Position numbers and translations under genes: made by a program. From positions 75,290,667-75,354,666 of the forward strand of contig OZ022509.1 of the NCBI GenBank assembly GCA_963989385.1: a stretch of DNA of 64,000 bases. Direction: 5' to 3'. The stretch comes from Ctena decussata. Lineage: Eukaryota; Mollusca; Bivalvia; Lucinida; Lucinidae. Below, in pieces: positions 54,758 to 64,000 of this stretch (position 1 is the first letter of the stretch; every line of letters begins with the position of its first letter). The notes beneath the pieces were generated by a model that was not told where the DNA came from, searched no databases, and saw nothing but the letters and a program-made list of their open reading frames with translations.

Positions 54758-55668
54758 TACCCCGCCACTGCAAACCTTTTTCACACACCGATTTTTCCAG
54801 ATTTTTTGTTTTTCTGTATACCCCAGGGCAGGGGCAGCCTAACCCCATTGGCAGGGGCAGCCTAACCCCATTGAACACGGATAAAAGTCTTTGTCATGGC
54901 AAGACACTTCATTACTCTGATAATAGGCTTCAGATAAATCACTTACCACTTTAATCAAATACAACTTTAGTGATTTTAAACATGTGGCCATGGAGCAGGG
55001 GATGATAACCCCTAAAGGATCAAATTTTAAACACCACAAGAAGCTTTTATTACTTCTATCATCGGATGTAAATTTCTGAAAATCTGTTTCACATGAATTT
55101 ATATAGATTTTTCCATCATTTCATGCATGTATATAGCCCAAGGGCAGGGGGAGATATCTCCCATGGGGTAAATTTGAGCGTTATTGGAGGCTTTCATCAC
55201 TCTGATCATTTACTGTAAGTTTCAGAAAAATTGCTTCAAACTCTGATTTTATATGGAATTTTTCTTTATTTTATACATGTATATAGCCCCAGGGCAGGGG
55301 CAGATAACCCCAGATGATAAAATTTCCGTGCTCATACAAAGCTTTTGTTACTTCGATCATGTTTGTGAAGTTTCATCATGATATTCCAAGAAATAAAGGA
55401 ACTAGAGGCCAAAAACCATTTTTTGGACATTGATAAGTGCCATAACTCTGTCAGAAATTATCGAAATTTGCCCATTAACAATCCCAAGCGAGACATTCTT
55501 GATACAAATCCATATGCAAAATTTGAATGAAATCCGTTGACAAATACTTAACTTATCGCACGGAAACGAAGGATGGACGTACGTACTACGGACGGACAGA
55601 CGGACGGACAGACACACGGACGGCCAACGTGAAAACATAATATTCCGCCACTAACGTGTGGCGGGGTA
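54758..55668. mobile_element. TACCCCGCCAC-ended element with internal ~150-bp repeats
   Basis: Left TACCCCGCCAC (54758-54768) and right GTGGCGGGGTA (55658-55668). The right end carries the hairpin CCGCCACTAACGTGTGGCGG and, inside it, a GGACGGACAGACGGACGG tract. The interior has about four degenerate units marked by CAGGGGCAG(A/C)(T/C)AACCCC near 54830, 54993, 55145 and 55294. It starts about 65 bp from the acceptor of the membrane exon, inside its presumed intron. Confidence 0.75.
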
Positions 55669-55858
55669 TAATAAGAATAATGTAAAGACATAGTCTAAGG
55701 ACTGACAGTATGTGCTGCATTGATTATTCTTACAGGACATCTTCATTGCTGAGGACATTTGACTTTACATGACTGAACTAGAATTAAAGCCCCCGTAAAC
55801 CCCAATAGATAAGCAAAAAAAAAAAAAAAAAAAAAAAAATTAGTGCGGGTATTTTTTG

Positions 55859-56746
55859 TCGCACCTGCTTTAGCAAGGTGCGATATAGGCATCCGGTTTT
55901 CCGTCCGTCATTCCGTCCGTCCGTCCGTCCGTCAGTCCGTTCACATTTACGTCAACCCTGGCGTTAAAGATTTGTACAGTTAATTTCTCCAAAACCACTG
56001 CAGCCATGGTTCTCAAATTTCATATGGAGCATGATCAGACTACAGGGCATCAGATTACACAAATTCTGCCTGGTCGAGAATTCAAGATGGCCGCATTTTA
56101 CTAAAAATAGCAAAACAACATAATTAACATTTTCTCTAGAACCACTAGGTATATTTGGCTGAAACTTTGCATGGAACATCAGTAGGACCTCCTTTTTGAA
56201 AATTACGAAAATGAAAAAAATCTGTAGCGGAATTAGGTCACAGTGACCTACTTTTAGTTTACGAGTCTCAATTTTGCTTGAGTGCCGGTAAATCATTAAA
56301 CACTGAGTGGATTTTGCTCAGATTTAATCAGAATGATTCTTGAAAAGAGTTTTTCTCTTTTTTTTTCACATTTATGAAAATGTATAATCCAAGATGGCCG
56401 CCACTGTCATTACTAAAAATAGCAAAAACATGAAAATGACTATATTTCGGGAGCCCCTGAATGGATTTGGACCAATTTTGTGTCAGAATGATCCTTGCAT
56501 ATAGCTATTTCGGTTTTGGGCAAATTGGCCATCCAAGATGGCTGCCATCCACCGTTACTAAAAATAGCACAAACATGAAAATGGCAGTACCTTAAGAACC
56601 ATTGGGTGGATTTTGACAAAATTTGTTTCAGAATAATGCCAGAAACTATTTTGTTTTCTTTTTAGTCTCAATTTTTCTCAACATCGTCTCTGCTGCTGTG
56701 GAAATGCATTGCAGGTGCGACATAGCATTCCGCGGAATTCTTGTTT
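55859..56746. mobile_element. GTCGCACCTGC-ended element with internal repeats
   Basis: Left hairpin TCGCACCTGC..AAGGTGCGA, then CCGTCCGTCCGTCCGTC. The interior repeats AAGATGGCCGC and TACTAAAAATAGCA(A/C)AAACATG blocks. The right end GCAGGTGCGAC (about 56712) is the inverse of the left. A poly-A tract (about 55809-55839) lies just outside. No coding frame. Confidence 0.75.
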
Positions 56747-56823
56747 ACATATGAGTGGCATAAATAAAATATCCAGGAAAATGTGACTTTCTTGCTTGCT
56801 TTCTTTCTTTCTATCTTCTTTAT

Positions 56824-57009
56824 TCATATTTTTATTGCTCTCAGTGTTGTGGTAGTGCTGAATGAGCTCGTCACTGTTGTTTTGTTGACTGTTGTTGTTA
56901 TTGACGATTCCGGGTTGAAATCATCATCGTCGTCGTCATTATTATCAGGATCATCTATTGGATTGGCCGGTGGTCTGGGTCTGACGTCCTTGGTAAAGGG
57001 TTTGGGTTC
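56824..57009 (-). CDS. Candidate host exon, acidic and Ser/Thr-rich
   Basis: The minus-strand acceptor TTCTTTCGTCTTTCCACAG ends at 57010. In phase 0 the exon encodes EPKPFTKDVRPRPP, an Asp-rich run, and TTTVNKTTVTSSFSTTTT before a stop at 56824. Its Thr-rich end could be an extracellular stalk preceding the membrane exon at 54690, 2.1 kb downstream on the same strand, but no phase-matching donor was found. Partly simple sequence, so moderate confidence. Confidence 0.4.
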   Translation of the reverse strand, partial: EPKPFTKDVRPRPPANPIDDPDNNDDDDDDFNPESSITTTVNKTTVTSSFSTTTTLRAIKI

Positions 57010-57324
57010 CTGTGGAAAGACGAAAGAAAAAATATTATTGAATAAGCACATGAATTTCAACAACAATATTGCTACTACTAATAATAATAATAGTATAATA
57101 ATTGTAGTCAGAATAATAATTACCATATGGTGTAAACATGCCATCGAACACCCATAAGTACTGTGTGTTATTAAGTTATCAAAACATTGATTGATACTGC
57201 TTACTCTCTAATAGGTAATAAATTCTTTGAAAAAAAAAACAGAAAAAAAACAATAGATGCCCTAGCCCTAAATTCATCATTTAATGATACTGATACACTT
57301 TAATAAAAACAAACATTTATTATT

Positions 57325-57475
57325 GGAGCCGCGACACTAGAAAGCCAATAATATGGCTGTGCGCCCTACAAAGACCCAGATCAGTCTGTGTATCCGCCCA
57401 ATCTAATCAGACTCTTCGCCTACATGGCGGCTGCCCAGGCTGATCTTAGTCAGAGCAGTATGATCAATTATTTTC
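57325..57475. mobile_element. Family P MITE, diverged
   Basis: GAGCCGCGACACTAGAAAGCC...CCAGATCAGTCTGTG...AGACTCTTCGCC; the right terminus is degraded. Confidence 0.55.
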
Positions 57476-57628
57476 GAGTCCCGCAGCATGATCAAGGTAG
57501 ATAACTACAAATATATGTACGTACATGTATATAATCTGAAAGAAAAATATTATAGGCGCTTTGATTGTTTTTAATATTTTCATTATTTCTTATTTTAATT
57601 TTAAGGAAATGATATTTTGATTACAGCT

Positions 57629-60600
57629 GAGGGGAGCACGGAAGATGAAAACTTCTAAATAGAATCATGGGGTTGAACAAACGGAAAAAATCGAACCAAT
57701 CCTCACTTTCTTCGTCAGAAGCTGAATGCTCAGACAATGAACAGGATAATTACCAATTACCTCAAACAGCTCCAACTTTTCCGCGCTTCATCATCATAGA
57801 ATCCTCCGATCAAAATACCAGCATTACTTCACTTTCTCCATTCGTTATTCAAAAAGTTTTACAAAGTATTGCTGGAGAACCAAAAAGTATAAAAAAATTA
57901 ACGAGATCAAATCAATTATTAATTGAAGTTACCAAAAAAGCACATGCAGAAAATCTCCTTAGGACACAAAATTTTCACAACCTAAATGTTCGTGTCTTTC
58001 CTCATAGTTCGCTGAATTCTTCAAGAGGTGTAATCCGTTGCCCCGACTTGAGGGGTTGCAGTGAACAAGAAATTTTGGAAGAGATGAAGTCTCAAGGAGT
58101 AACTGCAGTGAAACGCTTTAGAGTGAAAAGAGATGGTCAACTGAAAGATACAAATACATTTGTTTTTACGTTCAATACACCAAATTTACCCTCAACAATC
58201 AAAATTGCATTCCTTCGAGTTAATGTTGAGATTTACATACCAAATCCGCTTCGCTGCTTCAATTGCCAGCAATACGGTCATCATGAAGATAGGTGTAAAA
58301 GCCATCCTGTCTGTTCAAACTGTGGCGAACCGGCAATACATCATGAAACTTTATGTAAAAGCCAAACTAAGTGTGCCAACTGTGGAGAAGGCCACAATGC
58401 TAACTCTAAGGAATGTAAAATTTGGCACAAAGAAAAGGAAATTCTCAGAGTAAAATTCACACGTAATGTCTCTTTTCCTGAAGCGCGGAAAATCGTTGAA
58501 TCGCCAGCTCCTGTCCAGGATCTAGCTACGCCAGTGTTATTAAACCCACCGTTAAACACGTGTCCTTGGTTGATGCCACTACACAAACAGATCCTGTTAC
58601 TATCCTCGATTCGAAGGAAAGTAACGAAAAACAAACGTCTGACCTAAACATAACAAAAACAACACAAACAGCTACACCTACAGCGAACGAAAAGGCGAAA
58701 ACAGCATCCTCTCTTGCTCAGGGTAACCAGGCATCGACAGAAGAGCCAGTCCTGAAAAAGGCTACCTTGGAGATGATGCGTAAGGACTGGCAGAAACAGC
58801 AAAGGAGAGAACGTCAACTAAATAGTAAACCGCCCTCTCCGAAAACTAGTACATCAAATGGTAAAGAGAAGTCATCAAAGAAGAAAATTATCTCAGACAG
58901 ACAACCTAAAGGGTCTAAAGATGAGATTCAGCTTCATAATAAATATGAAACTTTGAGTGACGAGAGTGAAATGGAGTTTGTTGACACTCTAGAACAGTCT
59001 CACACTAGTGATACTGTTTCTTGGTCACCAATTGTTCCTCCATCTCCATAGTCTCCAGTCTTACATAAAGGTCTTTATCTCCAATCTATAAATAAACATG
59101 GAATTTAAAAGTAAGATAATACAATGGAATTGTCGAGGTCTTAAACCTAATTACAATGAAATTTTATTACTTTTAACTCTGATAAGACCATCAGTTTTTT
59201 GTCTTCAAGAAACTTTTTTAAAGCCTGATGATAATGTTACTTTCAAAGGTTACAACTTGTATAATTATATTCATACAGACGGTCACAGACCGTCCGGTGG
59301 CAGTTCTATTTTAATTCATACATCATGTCCACAACGAGAAATAAAACTTACAACAGCTCTGCAGGCTGTTGCTGTTTCAGTCTCTTTAGATAAAGAGATA
59401 ACTGTTTGTTCTGTCTATATACCTCCTAACTTCAAGTTACAGTCTCAGCAGCTAGACTCTTTACTGCAACAACTGCCTTCACCTTATTTATTAGTAGGTG
59501 ACTTTAATGGTCACAATATGCTCTGGGGTTGTGATAAGAATAATACTAGAGGCGAAATCATTGAAAATTTCTTTACAAATAATGATCTTTGTCTAATGAA
59601 TGATAAGTCTCATACTTACCTTCATCCTGCAACTGGCAGTTTCTCTTCTTTAGATCTTTCTTTTTGCCATCCATCTCTTCTACTCAACTTCGACTGGTCT
59701 GTTTGTGATGATCAACATGGAAGTGATCATTTTCCTATCGTGATTGAAAGTGTAAATTCTTCAGTCGAAGATCATAATCCCAAATGGAAATTAAACAAAG
59801 CTGACTGGGAACAGTTTCATTCGTTGTGTAATCAGTTTTTAAACATTGAAAAGTTTGATAATTCCACTGATCTTGTTGCTGATTTTACTTCTTCTCTCAC
59901 AGAAATATCTAATGCATGTATTCCAAAAACCTCGACAAACCCAAAGAAAAGCAATCCGTGGTACAATGACGACTGTAAGAAAGCTATTAGACAAAGAAAA
60001 CATGCTTTATCAAAGTTCTGCAAATATCCAACTAAAGAAAATCTAAATAACGTGAAAAATCAAAGAGCCAAAGCCCGCCGCACTATAAGGTCCTCTAAAC
60101 GAAATACATGGAAATCATACGTGTCAAAACTGAATTATAAAACACCGATTACAAACGTTTGGAAAATGGTTCGAAAAATATCAGGAAAATCGAAATCACC
60201 AAGTTATACACATTTATACACCTGTAGAGAAACGAAATCAACCAATAAGGAGGATATCGCAAATACGTTTGGAGAAACCTTTTTGAAAAATTCATCATCC
60301 CGAAATTATTTAGAAAAGTTCAAAAAGACCAAAATACATCAAGAAAAGAATAAAATTAACTTTAAGTCTTCGAATAACGAAGAATATAACAACCACTTTA
60401 ATTTATTAGAGCTTAAAGAAGCGATTAACAAATCTCATGACACTGCTACAGGACCAGATGAAATACATTATCAAATGCTGAAACATCTACCTGAAAACGC
60501 TCTTTTAACACTTTTACACATATTTGATGACATATGGACAACCGGTGTATTTCCAGAGAGCTGGCGTTTGGCTACTGTAATACCAATTCCTAAACCAGGT

Positions 60601-62783
60601 AAAGATCACGCAGAACCAACAAATTATAGACCGATAGCTTTAACAAGTTGTCTGTGCAAAACGTTGGAGAGAATGATCAACAAAAGACTCGTTTGGTACT
60701 TAGAATCGAATGATCTTATATCACCAATTCAGTCGGGTTTCCGATCTGAACGCAGTACTAACGATCATTTAATCAGACTGGAAACTTTTATTCGAGATGC
60801 ATTTGTAAATAGAGAACATGTTGTGGCTGTGTTTTTTGACTTGGAAAAGGCGTATGATACCACCTGGCGATATGGCATAATGAAAGACTTGCATGATTTA
60901 GGTCTTAAGGGTAGATTGCCTGTTTTTATTCAAAGCTTCCTCGAAGATCGAACTATGCAAGTTCGTGTAGGTTCTACTTTATCTGATCTTTATGATCAAG
61001 AACAAGGTGTTCCCCAAGGAAGTATTCTTTCTACTACTTTGTTCAACATAAAGATTAATAACATTGTAAATTGTCTAGACAGTAAAACGGATGGTTCCTT
61101 ATATGTTGATGATTTTGGAATATGTTATCGTTCTAAAACATGAGAACAATTGAAAGACACCTTCAACAATGTATCAATAGAATTGAAGACTGGGCTACGA
61201 ACAATGGTTTCAAATTTTCCAAGTCAAAAACACAATGTGTTCATTTCTGTAAACTTAGAAAGATTCACAGTGATCCTATCCTTTATTTATACGGATCTCA
61301 GTTACCTGTTGTTGAAGAATCCAAGTTTTTAGGAGTTATCTTTGACCGAAAACTTTCTTTTATTCCCCACATTCGATACATTAAAGCGAAATGTTTAAAA
61401 GCTTTGAATCTTCTTAAAGTTTTATCAAATACGAACTGGGGTGCAGATCGTTCCACTCTTCTACATCTTTATCGTTCTTTAATTCGGTCAAAGTTAGACT
61501 ATGGATCTATTGTATATGGTTCAGCCAGAAAGTCCTATTTACAAATGTTAGATACTGTTCACCACCAAGGACTTCGTTTGGCTTTGGGAGCTTTTCGAAC
61601 TTCTCCTGTAACTAGTTTGTATGTGGAAGCAGATGAACCATCACTGCATTTACGCAGAGAAAAGCTTTCTCTTCAATATGCCATCAGACTTGCCGCTAAT
61701 CCAGCTAACCCTACCTTCAAAGTCACATTTTCACCACAATTTGTGGAGCTGTACGAACGTAAACCGCATGCAATAAAACCGTTTGCTCTTCGAGTTATAC
61801 CACTGCTTGAAACTTCAAATATCAATCCTAAAAATATTGAAAAACATTCTACAACAGAAATCCCGCCTTGGTGCATGAAGAAACCTAACATTTTATTTGA
61901 CCTAAACACAAACAAAAAGTCAGTTACAAATCCACACATTCTGAAACAAGATTTTCAAGACATTCAGACACGTTATACAGAATTTCAACATATATATACT
62001 GATGGTTCCAAAGATGGTGAGAAAGTTGGATGTGCATTTACATCTAGGAAATACTGCAATTCTTTACGTATTCCTGATGGTTCTTCTATTTTCACTGCCG
62101 AAGCAAAAGCAATAGATTTAGCTTTAGACTTTATTGACAACAGTTACCTTAATGACAAATTTGTAATTTTTTCAGACTCTCTTTCTGTCTTAAAAGCTCT
62201 AAACCATACATCTTCAAGGAATTCTCAAATTCAAAAACTATTAGAAAAACATCATGAAATTTCAAGCACTAAAGAAATAGTTTTTTGTTGGATCCCCAGT
62301 CATATTAACATAGCTGGCAATGAAACCGCTGACAGAAAAGCAAAAGAATCTCTTAGTCTAAATGTGTCTATGTTTGAAATTCCGTTTAACAATTTTAAAC
62401 CCACTATCAACAAGTACATCTTGTCAAAGTGGCAAACATCATGGGGCACAGCTGTTTTTAATAAACTTCACGAAATTAAACCTATCATTGGGAATAACCC
62501 TTCATTTATTCGAAGTTTAAGAAGAGAAGAAATTGTTATTGCTCGACTACGCATAGGCCATACAAGAATTACCCATTCGTACTTACTAAATCGTGAAGAA
62601 CAGCCTTTATGTATAGTTTGTAACCAGCTCTTTACAGTTAAACATAATCTCATTGACTGTGTTGACTTTTCACAAAACAGAAAAAGATATTTTCGAGCTA
62701 ATAACTTGACGCAACTGTTTCAAGATGTACCTGTTGACAGTATCTTATCCTTTTTAAAAGATATTAACCTTTTTAACAAAATA
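57629..62783 (+). mobile_element. Non-LTR retrotransposon element C (coding region only)
   Basis: Very similar to element B over both ORFs, but similarity begins only 36 bp before ORF1 (at GGGGAGCA after TTGATTACAGCTGA) and ends exactly within the last codons of ORF2 (after AACAAAATA). There is no 3' UTR, no simple tail and no visible target-site duplication. 5' truncation is ordinary for LINEs; loss of the 3' UTR is not. Confidence 0.92.
57667..59051 (+). pseudogene. Element C ORF1 (one frameshift)
   Basis: Starts MGLNKRKKSN and runs collinear with B, including all three zinc knuckles (CFNCQQYGHHEDRC, CSNCGEPAIHHETLC, CANCGEGHNANSKEC). One C is missing from the CCC run near 58514-58516 (GTCCAGG against GTCCCAGG in B). 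The frame ends early at 58647, and the rest continues one base off to 59051 (SWSPIVPPSP). Length without the deletion would be about 462 residues. Confidence 0.93.
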
Positions 62784-62789
62784 ATATGA
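59098..62789 (+). pseudogene. Element C ORF2: endonuclease / RT / RNase H (one frameshift)
   Basis: Open for 681 codons through the endonuclease (GDFNGHN, SDHFPI) and the RT active site (FFDLEKAYD, YVDDFGI). One A is then missing from the run near 61133-61137 (TCTAAAACATG against TCTAAAAACATG in B), and the protein continues in the next frame from 61140 through RNase H (YTDGSKDG, IPSHINIAGNETAD) and CIVCNQLFTVKHNLIDC. The last isoleucine and the TGA stop come from flanking DNA because the element ends before B's stop codon. Confidence 0.95.
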
Positions 62790-64000
62790 AATAGGTGCTA
62801 CCTAAAATGCAACCAACCAATATTACCACTGCAACACTGAACTGAAAGATTTTCAAACTAGAGCAAGTGAGCACAGTCTCACGTATACCCTGATCATTTT
62901 CACCGCCTAATGAAGCAGACTTTTAACACAAAATTTTAATGCAAATTTTATATACATGTACAAAATGATTCTGTGTCTGTGATCTTGACCTTAGATCAGC
63001 AGCAGCATCCATATGGTGTAAGGGACCGACCATTTGATATTCTGGGGGGGGGGGGGGGGGGCTGGTATTCTTGATGGAGACACGACATTTTATTTCACTG
63101 GCCTCTGGAAACAATTCTTTTTTTTTTCACCATGTGGGAGCTAATTTATTTTTTTTACAAACTAACTCAAACAGGTTATTTTTTTTTTTAATTTTATAGC
63201 TGAACTATCAGATCCTTGTTTACTTGGCCTTAATATCCTTTTATTTTACCCACATCAGTATTTTTAGACCTTTTTTCTCACAAAAAGAACATGGTGCTGT
63301 CTTTAACCAGGCCAAGGGCATGGCTTAGCTTGCTTTTGCAAACCATTGCCTGGAGCATGTTACTCTTTTCATCTAAGGTACAGATACAAACATCCCTGTA
63401 TGAGTTTGGCAAAAAATAAGGCCTTAAATTACGGATATTTTGGCCAAAATTTAGGGCTATTTTGGCAAAGTTTTAGGGCTAACATTAGGAATTTAAGTTT
63501 TTTTTCTATCCCAATATTTGCCTAACCATGCTTATTCGTACTTTAGAAAGTTTGATAAATACTTACATGATAGAGTCACATTACTTACATGATAGAGTCA
63601 CATTATACATGAATGTGGCATTAATAAAATGGCTGAAAGTTATGCGCTAAGAAGTTAACATAGGGGGGTCTGGGGGCGCAGCCCCCCCCCCCAGGAGCTA
63701 AAGCAATTTCCCAATTTCAATGGCAATTTTAAGACAGGAAACAATAGAGAAAAACTAGGAATGATTATAAAAATAGGGGTTTTTATATTAGGACTTTTGC
63801 CTTTTAGAGTGTTTATTGTGCCATAATGGTTTTGTCTCCCATAAGCTAGTGACTCTTTTGCAATTTAGTTTTAGTGGAAACATTTACTTAGTAATGTGGC
63901 AGATCAATAATACATGTATGTGAATGTTGTATAGGATGTTTTTGTAAATGTATGCACATGCGGGCCCGCTGGTGTAAATCAATTGTAGATAATATTAAAA
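62784..64000. other. No gene recognised; simple tracts
   Basis: A G-run at about 63043-63061, T-runs near 63119 and 63180, a short tandem ACTTACATGATAGAGTCACATT (about 63564-63604), and GGCTATTTTGGC-type repeats near 63440-63470. No convincing frame on either strand. Confidence 0.45.

Noticed and set aside
56783..57157. 124-codon plus-strand protein with hydrophobic start
   Set aside because: It is antisense to the acidic minus-strand exon, which has a good splice acceptor; the plus frame comes from simple GTT/ATT repeats.
57610..57631. Element C as a spliced host fusion gene
   Set aside because: The TTTTGATTACAG at the junction resembles an acceptor, but no upstream exon is visible and both ORFs are frameshifted. 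Kept only as an option.

Overview
This is a eukaryotic, AT-rich, repeat-dominated window, most likely from a marine invertebrate and probably a bivalve mollusc. The species call is inference. It rests on the mix of I/Nimb-like non-LTR retrotransposons, tRNA-derived SINEs, Polinton-type genes, GCTCACCTGAGC- and GTCTCCCC-ended repeat elements with internal minisatellites, and CCAGCAGGCA-ended MITEs. There are no operons and no bacterial-style genes. The few host coding pieces are single exons recognised by an open frame next to a splice site.

Layout. 0-9 kb: a decayed Ty3/Gypsy pol gene. Its reverse transcriptase is split by a U-V-U-U-V tandem array (1452-2494), and its integrase (8040-9000) is split by a SINE. 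Several DNA-transposon derivatives lie between, including a ~1 kb inverted-repeat element at 4017-5012. 9-18 kb: SINE and short-repeat copies, then a full-length retrotransposon (element A, 11345-17145). 18-21.2 kb: a broken Polinton/adintovirus-like remnant with a packaging ATPase in two pieces plus a second Polinton-type protein. 22.4-34.1 kb: candidate exons of a minus-strand host gene (or genes): a terminal transmembrane exon, an HELSH-motif exon and others, scattered among repeats. 32-41 kb: MITEs, palindromes, a 1.5 kb inverted-repeat element and a mariner-ended giant palindrome. 41.4-45.9 kb: two adjacent minisatellite-bearing elements. 46.7-53.0 kb: a three-layer nest in which non-LTR element B sits in a SINE that sits in a MITE. 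53.5-57 kb: tandem 3' fragments of an A-like element, a second transmembrane exon paralogous to the first, and two more minisatellite-bearing elements. 57.6-62.8 kb: non-LTR element C, nearly identical to B but without UTRs. The last 1.2 kb shows nothing recognisable.

How the parts work together. Elements A, B and C encode an RNA-binding ORF1 protein (three CCHC knuckles) and an ORF2 protein (APE-type endonuclease, reverse transcriptase, RNase H, C-terminal CCHC). A and B carry 12-13 bp target-site duplications that both begin TCTTGAA. Their reading frames are disabled only by isolated single-base changes, so the family looks recent. Most of the remaining sequence is non-autonomous repeats that depend on enzymes not encoded here.

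Most striking observations: (i) several unrelated-looking elements share one architecture (terminal hairpin, GTCC-type microsatellite, a shared ~50 bp phrase, an internal tandem array); (ii) an exact empty site exists for one of them; (iii) the common TCTTGAA target of A and B; (iv) two paralogous minus-strand transmembrane exons that keep a TYVLRK tail motif although one has an in-frame TGA.
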